Shown: positions 17,289 to 26,627 of the stretch, piece by piece | Position numbering within the stretch: position 1 is the stretch's first letter | Layout: the number at the start of each line of letters is the position of its first letter | The notes under the pieces: generated by a model | Databases searched by the model: none | What the model saw: the letters and a program-made list of their open reading frames with translations, nothing else | Told to the model about the DNA's origin: nothing | DNA from: Mycolicibacterium elephantis DSM 44368 | GTDB taxonomy: Bacteria; Actinomycetota; Actinomycetes; Mycobacteriales; Mycobacteriaceae | Assembly (NCBI RefSeq): GCF_004014805.1 | Contig: NZ_ATDN01000056.1 | Location: forward strand, 62,001-126,000 | Reading direction: 5' to 3' | Length of the DNA stretch: 64,000 bases | Made by a program: the position numbers and the translations under genes

Positions 17289-18710
17289 ATGGGCGCACCG
17301 GACACCACCGAACAGCAACCGGAACTACGACGAGTGATGGGCCCCGGCCTGTTGCTGATCTTCGTCGTCGGCGACATCCTGGGCACCGGCGTCTACGCGC
17401 TGACGGGTGATGTCGCAGGCGAAGTCGGTGGGGCCGCGTGGCTTCCGTTTCTCGTCGCGTTCGTCATCGCGACCATCACCGCGTTCAGCTACCTGGAGCT
17501 GGTGACCAAATATCCACAGGCGGCCGGCGCTGCGCTCTACGTGCACAAGGCTTTTAGCATCCAGTTCATCACGTTCCTGGTGGCGTTCGTCGTGATGTGT
17601 TCCGGTATCACCTCGGCGTCCACCGCGTCGAGCTTCTTCGCCGCCAACTTCGACACCGGGTTCGGGCTGGGCTGGGGCAAGCTCGGGATCGCCGTCATCG
17701 CACTGCTGTTCATGGCGCTGCTGGCGATGGTCAACCTGCGCGGTGTCGGTGAGAGCGTGAAACTCAATGTCGCGCTGACGTTCGTCGAGGCGACCGGGCT
17801 GATGCTGGTGCTGTTCGTCGGGTTGTGGGCGCTCACCCGCGGGCTCGACGTCGACTTCGGCAGGGTGGTCGCGTTCGAGACCGCGACCGACAAGAACGCG
17901 TTCATGGCCGTCACCGCCGCGACGTCGCTGGCCTTCTTCGCGATGGTCGGTTTCGAGGACTCGGTGAACATGGCCGAGGAGACCAAGGATCCGGTGAACG
18001 TCTTTCCGAAGGTGCTGCTTTCGGGCCTGACGATCGCCGGAGTCATCTACATCCTGGTGTCGATCGTCGCGGTGGCGCTGGTGCCGGTGGGCACGCTGGC
18101 CGCGAGCGACACCCCGCTGGTGGACGTCGTCAGGGCCGGTGCGCCGAACCTGCCAATCGAGGAGATCTTTCCGTTCATCTCGATGTTCGCGGTGTCCAAC
18201 ACCGCGCTGATCAACATGTTGATGGCCAGCCGACTGATCTACGGCATGGCGCGTCAGCGGGTGCTGCCACAGGTGCTGGGAGTCGTGCATCCGCGCACCC
18301 GCACGCCCTGGGTGGCGATCGTGTTCACCACGACGATCGCGTTCGGGCTGATCTTCTACGTGTCGGTGTTCGCCAGCTCGACCGCGATCTCCGTGTTGGG
18401 CGGCACCACGTCGTTGTTGTTGCTCGCGGTGTTCGCGATGGTCAACGTGGCGGTGCTGGTGTTGCGGCGCGACGAGCGCCGAGGAGGTCATTTCCGGACA
18501 CCGACGGCGCTGCCGGTCATCGGCTTCGTCACGTCGCTGTATCTGGTGACGCCGCTGTCGGGCCGGCCGGCCCAGCAGTACATCCTGGCGTTGGTTCTCG
18601 TCGGGGTCGGCATCGTGCTGTTCTTCGTCACCATGCTGATCAACCGCCGGATGGGTGTGAAGGACGCGGGGTTGTACACCGAGGCGCATCTGGCCGACGC
18701 GCCGGACTAG
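17289..18710 (+). CDS. APC-superfamily amino-acid permease
   Basis: A 473-aa integral membrane protein with about 12 predicted hydrophobic helices. The first carries the APC signature GDILGTGVYAL, an unwound TM1 with G-x-G. Later segments such as FFAMVGFEDSVNMAEE match the TM6 region that binds the substrate amino group in this superfamily. It couples uptake of amino acids or polyamines to the proton gradient in known relatives. It follows the TetR gene by 17 nt and precedes purB. Substrate undetermined. Confidence 0.92.
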   Translation: MGAPDTTEQQPELRRVMGPGLLLIFVVGDILGTGVYALTGDVAGEVGGAAWLPFLVAFVIATITAFSYLELVTKYPQAAGAALYVHKAFSIQFITFLVAFVVMCSGITSASTASSFFAANFDTGFGLGWGKLGIAVIALLFMALLAMVNLRGVGESVKLNVALTFVEATGLMLVLFVGLWALTRGLDVDFGRVVAFETATDKNAFMAVTAATSLAFFAMVGFEDSVNMAEETKDPVNVFPKVLLSGLTIAGVIYILVSIVAVALVPVGTLAASDTPLVDVVRAGAPNLPIEEIFPFISMFAVSNTALINMLMASRLIYGMARQRVLPQVLGVVHPRTRTPWVAIVFTTTIAFGLIFYVSVFASSTAISVLGGTTSLLLLAVFAMVNVAVLVLRRDERRGGHFRTPTALPVIGFVTSLYLVTPLSGRPAQQYILALVLVGVGIVLFFVTMLINRRMGVKDAGLYTEAHLADAPD

Positions 18711-18735
18711 CCTGCTGCCCACGGTGACCGGACCG

Positions 18736-18741
18736 TAAGCT
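18736..18741 (+). promoter_or_regulatory. Leaderless-type -10 box for purB
   Basis: TAAGCT, then 8 nt, then the purB GTG at 18750. No ribosome site precedes the start. Confidence 0.5.
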
Positions 18742-18749
18742 GTGTGGTT

Positions 18750-20168
18750 GTGACGATCCCGAACGTGCTGGCCAGCAGGTACGCCAGCGAGGAGATGGTG
18801 GCCATCTGGTCGCCGGAGGCCAAGATCGTCGCGGAGCGTCGGCTCTGGCTGGCGGTGCTGCGGGCACAGATGGAGTTGGGGGTCGACGTGCCACCCTCGG
18901 TCCTCGCCGACTACGAGCGGGTGCTCGAGGACGTCGACCTCTCGTCGATCGCGGCGCGGGAACGGGTGCTGCGCCACGACGTCAAGGCGCGCATCGAGGA
19001 GTTCAACGCGCTGGCCGGCCACGAGCACGTGCACAAGGGCATGACGAGCCGCGACCTCACCGAGAACGTCGAGCAGCTGCAGATCCGCCGCTCCCTGGAG
19101 TTGGTGCATGCGCACGGCGTCGCCGTGGTGGCCCGGCTGGCCGAGCGGGCGATCAGCTACCGCGACCTGGTGATGGCCGGGCGCAGCCACAACGTCGCGG
19201 CGCAGGCCACCACGCTGGGCAAGCGGTTCGCGTCGGCCGCCGAAGAGATGCTGCTCGCGCTGCAGCGGCTGCGCGGGTTGATCGAGCGCTATCCACTGCG
19301 GGGGATCAAGGGCCCGATGGGCACCGCGCAGGACATGCTCGATCTGTTCGACGGGGACACCTCCCGGCTGGCCGACCTGGAGCGTCGCGTCGCCGAATTC
19401 CTGGGATTCACCGAGCTTTTCAGCAGTGTCGGGCAGGTGTATCCGCGGTCGTTGGACCACGATGTGGTGTCGGCGCTGGTGCAGCTGGGAGCGGGGCCGT
19501 CCTCGCTGGCGCACACCATCCGGTTGATGGCGGGCCACGAGCTGGTGACCGAGGGGTTCGCGCCGGGACAGGTGGGCTCCTCGGCCATGCCGCACAAGAT
19601 GAACACCCGGTCGTGTGAGCGGGTGAACGGGCTGCAGGTGGTGCTGCGCGGCTACGCGTCGATGGCAGCCGAACTGGCTGGCGCCCAATGGAATGAGGGC
19701 GACGTGTTCTGCTCGGTGGTGCGCCGGGTGGCGCTGCCCGACGCGTTCTTCGCCATCGACGGGCAGATCGAGACGTTCCTGACCGTGCTCGACGAGTTCG
19801 GCGCCTACCCGGCCGTGATCCAGCGTGAGCTCGACCGCTATCTGCCGTTTTTGGCCACCACCCGGATCCTGATCGCCGCGGTGCGTGCCGGAATGGGCCG
19901 CGAGGCAGCGCACGAGGTGATCAAGGAGCACGCCGTGGCCGTCGCGCTCGCCATGCGGGAGAGGGGCGCCGAACCCGACCTGCTCGATCGCCTCGCGGCC
20001 GATCCTCGGCTGCCGCTGGACCGGCCCGCGCTGGACGCCGCGCTGGCCGACAAGCAGGCCTTCACCGGTGCGGCCGGGGACCAGGTCGACCGGGTCGTCG
20101 AGGCGGTCGACGAGTTGGTCAGCCGCTACCCCGAGGCCGCCAAGTACACCTCGGGTGCCATCCTGTGA
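18750..20168 (+). CDS. purB: Adenylosuccinate lyase
   Basis: A 472-aa member of the fumarase/aspartase superfamily that releases fumarate from SAICAR (step 8) and from adenylosuccinate. The superfamily signature GSSAMPHKMN with the catalytic serine is near residue 270. N-terminal RYASEEMVAIWSPEAK and KGMTSRDLTEN are typical. GTG 18750 gives TIPNVLASRYA, matching the recalled M. tuberculosis length of 472; GTG 18744 would add two residues. The 3' end overlaps cyp126 by 4 nt, so the P450 is made from the purB transcript. Confidence 0.97.
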   Translation: MTIPNVLASRYASEEMVAIWSPEAKIVAERRLWLAVLRAQMELGVDVPPSVLADYERVLEDVDLSSIAARERVLRHDVKARIEEFNALAGHEHVHKGMTSRDLTENVEQLQIRRSLELVHAHGVAVVARLAERAISYRDLVMAGRSHNVAAQATTLGKRFASAAEEMLLALQRLRGLIERYPLRGIKGPMGTAQDMLDLFDGDTSRLADLERRVAEFLGFTELFSSVGQVYPRSLDHDVVSALVQLGAGPSSLAHTIRLMAGHELVTEGFAPGQVGSSAMPHKMNTRSCERVNGLQVVLRGYASMAAELAGAQWNEGDVFCSVVRRVALPDAFFAIDGQIETFLTVLDEFGAYPAVIQRELDRYLPFLATTRILIAAVRAGMGREAAHEVIKEHAVAVALAMRERGAEPDLLDRLAADPRLPLDRPALDAALADKQAFTGAAGDQVDRVVEAVDELVSRYPEAAKYTSGAIL

Positions 20169-21403
20169 CGTCGAGTCCGGAGTTGGCCCGGATCGACTTC
20201 ACCGATCTGGACAACTTCGCCAACGGCTTTCCGCACGACCTGTTCGCGGTGCACCGGCGTGAGGCACCGGTGTACTGGCACGAACCGACCGAGCACACTC
20301 CCGACGGTGAAGGCTTCTGGTCGGTGGCCACTCACGCCGAAACCCTTGCCGTACTGCGTGATCCGGTGACGTACTCGTCGGTGACCGGCGGTGACCGGCC
20401 GTACGGCGGCACGCTGCTGCAGGATCTGTCGATCGCCGGGCAGGTCCTCAACATGATGGACGACCCGCGTCATGCCGAGGTCCGGCGGCTGGTCAGCTCG
20501 GGTCTCACCCCGCGGATGATCCGCCGCGTCGAGGAGGATCTGCGTGCGCGGGCCCGGCGGTTGCTGGACGCGGTGGTGCCGGGCGAGCCGCTTGACTTCC
20601 TCGTCGACATCGCCGCCGAACTGCCGATGCAGATGATCTGCATTCTGCTGGGAGTTCCCGAATCCGAACGGCATTGGCTGTTTCACGCCATCGAGCCGCA
20701 GTTCGACTTCGGGCAGGCCCGCCGCGCCGAACTGGGGCAGGTCGGGCAGATGTCGGCCGAGGAAGCCGGCTCCCGGATGTACGCCTACGGCCAGGAGCTT
20801 ATCGCGTCCAAGCGTGCCGAGCCCACCGACGACATGCTGTCCGTCGTCGCCAACGCCACGCTCGACGAGGGCTTGTCGGATCTCGAACTGTATCTGTTCT
20901 TCAGCCTCCTGTTCAGCGCGGGCGCCGAGACCACCCGCAACGCGGTGGCGGGCGGGCTGCTCGCGTTGATCGACCATCCCGGCCAGTTCGCGGCGCTGCG
21001 CGCCGATCTGGACCAGCTGCCCACAGCGGTCGAGGAGATGGTGCGCTGGACATCGCCGTCGCCGTCGAAGCGGCGCACCGCGACCTGTGACACCGAACTC
21101 GCGGGCATCGAGATCAGCGCAGGGCAGAAGGTGCAGGTATGGGAAGGCTCGGCGAACCGGGACCCGGCGGTGTTCACCGAACCCGACACGTTCGACATCA
21201 CCCGTAAACCCAATCCGCACTTGGGATTCGGGCATGGTGTGCACTACTGCCTCGGCGCAAACCTGGCCCGGCTGGAGCTTCGCGTGCTGTTCGAGGAACT
21301 GCTGACCCGGTTCTCGTCGGCGCGGCTGGTCAAGCCGGTGGAGTGGACTCGCAGCAATCGGCACACCGGTATCCGACATTTGGTGGTCGAGCTGCGCGGG
21401 TGA
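20165..21403 (+). CDS. cyp126: Cytochrome P450, CYP126 family
   Basis: A 412-aa soluble P450. I-helix FSAGAETTRNA, ExxR as EEMVR, heme loop FGHGVHYCLGANLAR. The GTG start overlaps the purB stop (GTGA), a tight coupling that is also recalled in M. tuberculosis (Rv0778). Its stop in turn overlaps the GTG of a TDT-type membrane protein. The function of CYP126 is unresolved; no ferredoxin gene is adjacent, so electrons must come from elsewhere. Confidence 0.94.
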   Translation: MTSSPELARIDFTDLDNFANGFPHDLFAVHRREAPVYWHEPTEHTPDGEGFWSVATHAETLAVLRDPVTYSSVTGGDRPYGGTLLQDLSIAGQVLNMMDDPRHAEVRRLVSSGLTPRMIRRVEEDLRARARRLLDAVVPGEPLDFLVDIAAELPMQMICILLGVPESERHWLFHAIEPQFDFGQARRAELGQVGQMSAEEAGSRMYAYGQELIASKRAEPTDDMLSVVANATLDEGLSDLELYLFFSLLFSAGAETTRNAVAGGLLALIDHPGQFAALRADLDQLPTAVEEMVRWTSPSPSKRRTATCDTELAGIEISAGQKVQVWEGSANRDPAVFTEPDTFDITRKPNPHLGFGHGVHYCLGANLARLELRVLFEELLTRFSSARLVKPVEWTRSNRHTGIRHLVVELRG

Positions 21404-22377
21404 AGCCGGACGCGTTTGCCGCCGTCATGGCGATCGGCATCGTGTCGATCGCCGCGGCCGACCACGGCTACCGGGCGCTCAGCGACGGGCTGGGAGCGCT
21501 CGCCGTCGCTGGATTGGTGATTCTGGTTGTGGTGGCGGCGATCTCGTGGTCGAGGCAGCCGCCGGACCCGACAGATGTCGACGTCACTGTGCGGTTGTTC
21601 ACGTTCGTGGCGGCGTGCGCGGTGCTCGACAGCAGGTTCACGTCGACCCCCGGTGTGCTGTGGACGCTCAGCCTGCTGGCGGCGACGACGTGGCTGGTGC
21701 TCGGCGTGCGACTGGTGCGCAACCTCGCGGTCTGCCGTTGGCGAGATCTTCGTGAAAGAGCCTGTGGCGCATGGGAGTTGCCCAGTGTCGGGACGTCCGG
21801 GCTGGCGCTCGTCACCGTCGCGCTGGCGCGTCACACCGGCTGGACCAGCTTGCTGCTCGCTGCCGTGGCGATGTGGGTGCTCGCGATGGCGGTGTATGCC
21901 GTGATGACCTGGCTGATCCTGGCCCGCGCGTTCGCCGCCCGCCTCGACCCCGACGGGTTCGAGCCCGACGCGTGGATCCTGATGGGCGGGTTGGCCATCG
22001 CGACGCTGGCCGGCGACCACATCCACCACGACGCCGCCGGATGGCTCGCCGAAGCGGCGTGGCTGGTCACCGTCGGAACGTGGGTTGCGGCAACGGCGTG
22101 GATTCCGCCGCTGCTGTACTTCGGCGTGCGCCACGCTCAACGCCCCGAGGCGCTGCGCTTCGCCGGGGTCTGGTGGGCGATGGTGTTCCCGCTCGGCATG
22201 TACTCGGTGGCCACCGACACCACGTCGACGGAAACCGGTTGGACTGCGCTGACAAAGATTTCGCACGTGGTCTTCTGGATTGCGTTCGCCAGCTGGGCCA
22301 TCGTGGCGGTCGCGGGGCTGTCGCGGTTGGGACGCCAGATGCGCCTGCACCTACCCTCGAGGCATGGACCCAAGTGA
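21400..22377 (+). CDS. TDT/SLAC1-like transporter family membrane protein
   Basis: A 325-aa polytopic membrane protein with about 9-10 hydrophobic segments. The region FAGVWWAMVFPLGMYSVAT resembles the conserved WW...PLG signature of tellurite-resistance/dicarboxylate (TehA, SLAC1) transporters. The GTG at 21400 overlaps the cyp126 stop by 4 nt. The 3' end overlaps the next gene by 14 nt. The transported anion is unknown, and the family call rests on a single motif plus topology. Confidence 0.65.
   Translation: MKPDAFAAVMAIGIVSIAAADHGYRALSDGLGALAVAGLVILVVVAAISWSRQPPDPTDVDVTVRLFTFVAACAVLDSRFTSTPGVLWTLSLLAATTWLVLGVRLVRNLAVCRWRDLRERACGAWELPSVGTSGLALVTVALARHTGWTSLLLAAVAMWVLAMAVYAVMTWLILARAFAARLDPDGFEPDAWILMGGLAIATLAGDHIHHDAAGWLAEAAWLVTVGTWVAATAWIPPLLYFGVRHAQRPEALRFAGVWWAMVFPLGMYSVATDTTSTETGWTALTKISHVVFWIAFASWAIVAVAGLSRLGRQMRLHLPSRHGPK
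22352..22357 (+). promoter_or_regulatory. Leaderless-type -10 box inside the end of the TDT gene
   Basis: TACCCT followed by 6 nt and ATG 22364. It lets the DUF1707 gene be transcribed independently of the upstream operon. Confidence 0.45.
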
Positions 22378-22954
22378 CGCGAACCTGCGGGTGTCCGACG
22401 ATGACCGCGCCCACGTGCGCCGACTGCTCGAGCACGCCGTCGGTCAGGGCCTGCTCACGCTCGACGAGTTCAGCGAGCGCATTGACACGGTGCTGACCGC
22501 CAGAACCCGCGGGGATCTCCGAGCGGTGCTCGCCGATCTGCCCGAGGCCGACCTGCCGCGCTCGCACTCGCCGGCAGTGACCCCCGACGGCGGCGAACTG
22601 GTGCAGGGCCGGATGTCGACGATCACACGGCGCGGCCAGTGGACGGTGCCGCCGCATCTGCGGTTGAAGACCCGGATGTGCGACACCACGCTCGATTTCA
22701 CCACCGCGACCCTGCAGAGCCCGACCGTCGTGCTCGACATCGACGACTACTTGAGCTCGACCGAGCTGATCCTGCCCGACGGCGCCACCGCGGACCTCAA
22801 CGGCGTCGACACGTTCGCGGGCAGCACCACGTTGAAGGTGCCCTACGGTCCCCGGTCGCCGCAGCTGCACCTGGTCGTGCGTGGCCGGGTGCGGTTCGGG
22901 TCGGTGACGGCGCGGTACTCCTATGGGCGGGTGTGGCGGCGCATCTTCGGCTAG
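22364..22954 (+). CDS. DUF1707 protein with LiaF-like C-terminal domain
   Basis: A 196-aa protein. Residues 1-65 are a DUF1707/SHOCT-like helical module, recognised from RVSDDDRAHVRRLLEHA and LTLDEFSERIDTVLTARTRGDL. The C-terminal half is a beta-rich domain (LQSPTVVLDIDDYLSSTELILP) like the cell-wall-stress LiaF/DUF2154 fold. No membrane helix separates them, unlike many relatives. Probably a cytoplasmic or membrane-associated envelope-stress component; inference from family only. Confidence 0.8.
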   Translation: MDPSDANLRVSDDDRAHVRRLLEHAVGQGLLTLDEFSERIDTVLTARTRGDLRAVLADLPEADLPRSHSPAVTPDGGELVQGRMSTITRRGQWTVPPHLRLKTRMCDTTLDFTTATLQSPTVVLDIDDYLSSTELILPDGATADLNGVDTFAGSTTLKVPYGPRSPQLHLVVRGRVRFGSVTARYSYGRVWRRIFG

Positions 22955-22962
22955 CAGCGAAA

Positions 22963-23586
22963 TCAAGAGCGGCGCAGCCGCTGCACCCCGGCCGCGCGCA
23001 ACTCCAGCGCTGCGAGTCCCTGGATCGCGACCGCGTCGTAGCTGCGCCAGGCGCCCACCGGGTCGGCGTGTATCTGCGCCAGCTGCGCCAGCGGCCGGTT
23101 GGCCAGCGCGCGCAGCGCCAACAGCTGTTCGCCCGCGGGTGTGCGGGCCAGCGTGATCGCGGTCCACTTGCGACGGGCGAACCGCACGCGCAGTAGCAGC
23201 CACGGCATCGCGACGAACAGGATCGGTGGGGCCGCGACGGCGATCGCCAGCACCCACGCCAGCCACGACGCGGTGGTGTCGAGGTTGTGCCCCGCGCCCG
23301 CGATCTCCAGCGCGGCGTCGCTGGCCGCCCGCAGGGGCGCGGCCAGGGCCTGGCCGATCAACGGCACGTCATCGGCTTGGCCGCCCGCGGCGTCGAGATT
23401 GCCGGCGATGCCGTTGGCCCCGGCCTCGACCTCGCGGCCGACCGTGGCGATCGTGGACACCGCCGAGTGGACGGCCGCGCCGACCGACAACCACACGATG
23501 GTCCAGCCGAGCACGATGATGTCGCTGATGAACTGGCCGACGAAGCGCGAGGGCGTGGTGGCGTAGGGGACAAACCGCGAACTCAT
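22963..23586 (-). CDS. Conserved membrane protein (Rv0779c-type)
   Basis: A 207-aa protein with two clear transmembrane helices, one near residues 20-45 (ISDIIVLGWTIVWLSVGAA) and one around 110-135 (WLAWVLAIAVAAPPILFVAM). Between them is a glycine/alanine-rich exported loop; the arginine-rich tail (RVRFARRKW) is cytoplasmic. ATG at 23586 is chosen by agreement with the M. tuberculosis length; the longer frame runs through purC. Divergent from purC with only 30 nt between starts. No known role. Confidence 0.85.
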   Translation of the reverse strand: MSSRFVPYATTPSRFVGQFISDIIVLGWTIVWLSVGAAVHSAVSTIATVGREVEAGANGIAGNLDAAGGQADDVPLIGQALAAPLRAASDAALEIAGAGHNLDTTASWLAWVLAIAVAAPPILFVAMPWLLLRVRFARRKWTAITLARTPAGEQLLALRALANRPLAQLAQIHADPVGAWRSYDAVAIQGLAALELRAAGVQRLRRS

Positions 23587-23604
23587 GGTGTTGATGCTGC
23601 CCGA

Positions 23605-23610
23605 TAGGCT
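23605..23610 (+). promoter_or_regulatory. Leaderless-type -10 box for purC
   Basis: TAGGCT, 6 nt, then the purC ATG at 23617, in a 30-nt gap between divergent genes that leaves no space for a leader. Confidence 0.6.
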
Positions 23611-23616
23611 GGCCCG

Positions 23617-24522
23617 ATGCGCCCCGCTCTGTCCGACTACCAACATCTGGCCAGCGGCAAGGTCCGCGAGCTGTACCGCGTCGACGACGACACGCTGCTG
23701 TTCGTCGCCACCGACCGCATCTCCGCCTACGACTACATCCTGGATTCGCAGATCCCCGACAAGGGCCGCATTCTGACCGCGATGAGCGTGTTCTTCTTCG
23801 ACTTCTTGAGCCGGTCGGCTGCTGTGCCGAACCATCTGGCCGGTCCGCCCGATGACGAACGCATCCCCGAGGACGTGCTCGGCCGCGCGTTGGTGGTGCA
23901 GGAGCTCGAGATGCTGCCGGTGGAGGCGGTGGCCCGCGGCTATCTGACCGGATCGGGTCTGATCGACTACCAGAAGACGGGCGCGCTGTGCGGCATCCCG
24001 CTGCCACCCGGCCTGCGCGAGGCCAGCAAGTTGCCCGAGCCGCTGTTCACTCCCGCCACCAAAGCCGAATTGGGGCAGCACGATGAGAACATCTCGTTCG
24101 ACGCGGTGGTCGACCTGATCGGCGCCGAGCGCGCGCATGAGGTGCGCGAATGCACACTGCGGACCTATCGGCAGGGCGCGGATTACGCGCTCACCAAAGG
24201 CATCATCGTCGCCGACACGAAGTTCGAGTTCGGCGTGGACGCCGAGGGCACCCTGCGGCTGGCCGACGAAGTGTTCACACCCGACTCGAGCAGGTACTGG
24301 CGCGCCGACGACTGGCAAGAGGGCGTTGTGCAGCAGAGCTTCGACAAGCAGTTCGTCCGCAACTGGCTCACCAGCGCCGAGTCCGGATGGGACCGCCACG
24401 GTGACGCACCGCCGCCGCCCCTGCCGCAGCACATCGTCGACGCGACGCGGGCACGCTACATCGAGGCCTACGAACGCATTTCGGGCCGCAAGTTCGACGA
24501 CTGGATCGGACCCGCCTCGTGA
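23617..24522 (+). CDS. purC: SAICAR synthetase
   Basis: A 301-aa enzyme that joins aspartate to CAIR with ATP (step 7 of purine synthesis). N-terminal SGKVRELYRVDDDTLL is the nucleotide-binding P-loop of the family. The signatures VVQELEMLPVEAVARGYLTGSG and IIVADTKFEFG are both present. ATG 23617 follows a leaderless box. The last codons overlap the GTG of ptrB by 4 nt, so oligopeptidase B is translated from the purC message. Confidence 0.97.
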   Translation: MRPALSDYQHLASGKVRELYRVDDDTLLFVATDRISAYDYILDSQIPDKGRILTAMSVFFFDFLSRSAAVPNHLAGPPDDERIPEDVLGRALVVQELEMLPVEAVARGYLTGSGLIDYQKTGALCGIPLPPGLREASKLPEPLFTPATKAELGQHDENISFDAVVDLIGAERAHEVRECTLRTYRQGADYALTKGIIVADTKFEFGVDAEGTLRLADEVFTPDSSRYWRADDWQEGVVQQSFDKQFVRNWLTSAESGWDRHGDAPPPPLPQHIVDATRARYIEAYERISGRKFDDWIGPAS

Positions 24523-26627
24523 ATCCACCAGAAGCCAAACGCATCGAGCATCGTCGCGAGCATCACGGCGACGTCTTCATCGATCCCTACGAATTGCTGC
24601 GCGACAAGTCCAACCCCGAAGTCATCGAGCACCTCAACGCCGAGAACGCCTACACCGAACACGTCACCGCACACCTGGCCCCGTTGCGGCAGAAGATCTT
24701 CGAGGAGATCAAGGCCCGCACCAAAGAGACCGACCTTTCCGTGCCGACCAGGCGCCTGAACTGGTGGTACTACGCCCGCAGCTTCGAGGGCAAGCAGTAC
24801 AGCGTGCACTGCCGCTGCCCGGTCGACGACCCCGACGACTGGACACCGCCGGTGCTTGACGAGAACACCGAGATTCCCGGCGAACAGGTGATTCTCGACG
24901 AGAACCTCGAAGCCGACGGGCATGAGTTCTTCGCGCTGGGCGCAGCGTCGGTGAGCCTCGACGGAAACATCCTCGCGTATTCGGTGGACGTCAAGGGCGA
25001 TGAACGCTACACGTTGCGGTTCAAGGATTTACGTACCGGCCAACTGTACGACGACGAGATCACCGGGATCGCCGCCGGCGTGACGTGGGCTGCCGACAAT
25101 CGCACCGTCTACTACACGACCGTCGACGAAGCATGGCGTCCCGACACCGTCTGGCGGCACCGCCTCGGCTCCGGGCTGCCGGATCAACGGGCCTATCACG
25201 AACCCGACGAACGGTTCTGGCTCGCGGTCGGCCGGACGCGAAGCGACAAGTACATCCTCATCGCCGCGGGCAGCGCCGTCACCTCCGAGATTCGCTACGC
25301 CGACGCCCACGATCCGGAAGCCGAGTTCGGCACTGTGTGGCCGCGCCGCGAACTCGTCGAGTACTCCGTCGAACACGCCGTCGTCGGCGGCGAAGACCGG
25401 TTCCTGATCCTGCACAACGACGGCGCGGAGAACTTCACGCTCGTGGAGGCTCCGGTGGCCGACCCCACCTCGACGCGCACGCTGATCGAACACCGCGACG
25501 ACGTGCGGCTGGACTCGGTGGACGCCTTCGAAGCACACCTGGTGGTCGGGTACCGCAGTGAGGCGTTGCCGAAGATCCAGCTGTGGCCCGTGCACGCCGA
25601 CGGCAGCTACGGGCATCCGCAGGACATCACGTTCGAATCCGAGCTGGCGTCGGCGGGACTTGGCGGCAACCCGAACTGGAGCTCGCCGAAGCTGCGGATC
25701 GGTGTCACCTCCTTCGTGACGCCGGTACGGATCTACGATCTCGACCTGCAGACCGGCGAGCGCACGCTGCTGCGCGAGCAGCCGGTGCTCGGCGACTATC
25801 ACCCGGAGGATTACGTGGAGCGCCGTGACTGGGCCGTGGCGCCGGACGGCGTCCGTGTCCCGATCTCGATCGTGCACCGGATCGGCCTGCAGTTTCCGGC
25901 TCCGACCTTGCTGTACGGCTACGGCGCCTACGAGATGTGTGAAGACCCGCGGTTCTCCATCGCGCGGCTGTCGTTGCTCGACCGCGGAATGGTGTTCGCG
26001 GTCGCCCACGTTCGCGGCGGCGGGGAGCTCGGCAGGCGCTGGTACGAAGACGGCAAGATGCTGAAAAAGAAGAACAGCTTCACCGACTTCATCGCCGTCG
26101 CGGAGCATCTCGTGCAGACCGGCGTCACGCGCCCGGAGAACCTGGTGGCGCACGGCGGCAGCGCGGGCGGGCTGCTGGTGGGCGCGGCGGCCAACATGGC
26201 ACCCGAGCTGTTCGCCGGGGTTCTGGCCGTGGTGCCGTTCGTGGACCCGCTCACCACGATCCTGGACCCGTCGCTGCCGTTGACGGTCACCGAATGGGAC
26301 GAGTGGGGAAACCCCTTGGAGGACAAGGCTGTATACGAGTACATGAAGTCCTATTCGCCGTACGAGAACGTCGAGGCCAAACGGTATCCGAAGATCCTGG
26401 CGATGACGTCGCTGCACGACACCAGGGTCTACTACGTGGAACCGGCCAAATGGGTGGCCGCGCTTCGCTATACGAAGACCGACAACGAGCCGGTGCTGTT
26501 GAAGACCGAGATGAACGCGGGCCACGGCGGAATCAGCGGGCGCTACGAGCGCTGGAAGGAAACCGCCTTCCAGTACGCCTGGCTACTGGATGCCGCCAAG
26601 GCCGACCACGACGGCGGCGGCGCCTAG
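24519..26627 (+). CDS. ptrB: Oligopeptidase B (S9A serine peptidase), intact
   Basis: A 702-aa prolyl-oligopeptidase family enzyme that cleaves short peptides after basic residues. Residues ~80-400 form the beta-propeller (repeats such as YSVDVKGDERYTLRFKDL). The C-terminal catalytic domain has GGSAGG with the nucleophile, TSLHDTRV with Asp and NAGHGG with His. In M. tuberculosis the same locus is recalled as two pieces (ptrBa/ptrBb); here a single uninterrupted frame is seen. GTG at 24519 overlaps purC. The 3' end overlaps the opposing DoxX-like gene by 45 nt. Confidence 0.95.
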   Translation: MNPPEAKRIEHRREHHGDVFIDPYELLRDKSNPEVIEHLNAENAYTEHVTAHLAPLRQKIFEEIKARTKETDLSVPTRRLNWWYYARSFEGKQYSVHCRCPVDDPDDWTPPVLDENTEIPGEQVILDENLEADGHEFFALGAASVSLDGNILAYSVDVKGDERYTLRFKDLRTGQLYDDEITGIAAGVTWAADNRTVYYTTVDEAWRPDTVWRHRLGSGLPDQRAYHEPDERFWLAVGRTRSDKYILIAAGSAVTSEIRYADAHDPEAEFGTVWPRRELVEYSVEHAVVGGEDRFLILHNDGAENFTLVEAPVADPTSTRTLIEHRDDVRLDSVDAFEAHLVVGYRSEALPKIQLWPVHADGSYGHPQDITFESELASAGLGGNPNWSSPKLRIGVTSFVTPVRIYDLDLQTGERTLLREQPVLGDYHPEDYVERRDWAVAPDGVRVPISIVHRIGLQFPAPTLLYGYGAYEMCEDPRFSIARLSLLDRGMVFAVAHVRGGGELGRRWYEDGKMLKKKNSFTDFIAVAEHLVQTGVTRPENLVAHGGSAGGLLVGAAANMAPELFAGVLAVVPFVDPLTTILDPSLPLTVTEWDEWGNPLEDKAVYEYMKSYSPYENVEAKRYPKILAMTSLHDTRVYYVEPAKWVAALRYTKTDNEPVLLKTEMNAGHGGISGRYERWKETAFQYAWLLDAAKADHDGGGA

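Noticed and set aside
17325..19931. 868-aa minus-strand frame opposite the permease and purB
   Set aside because: His/Arg/Gln-rich low-complexity translation; both genes on the other strand are certain.
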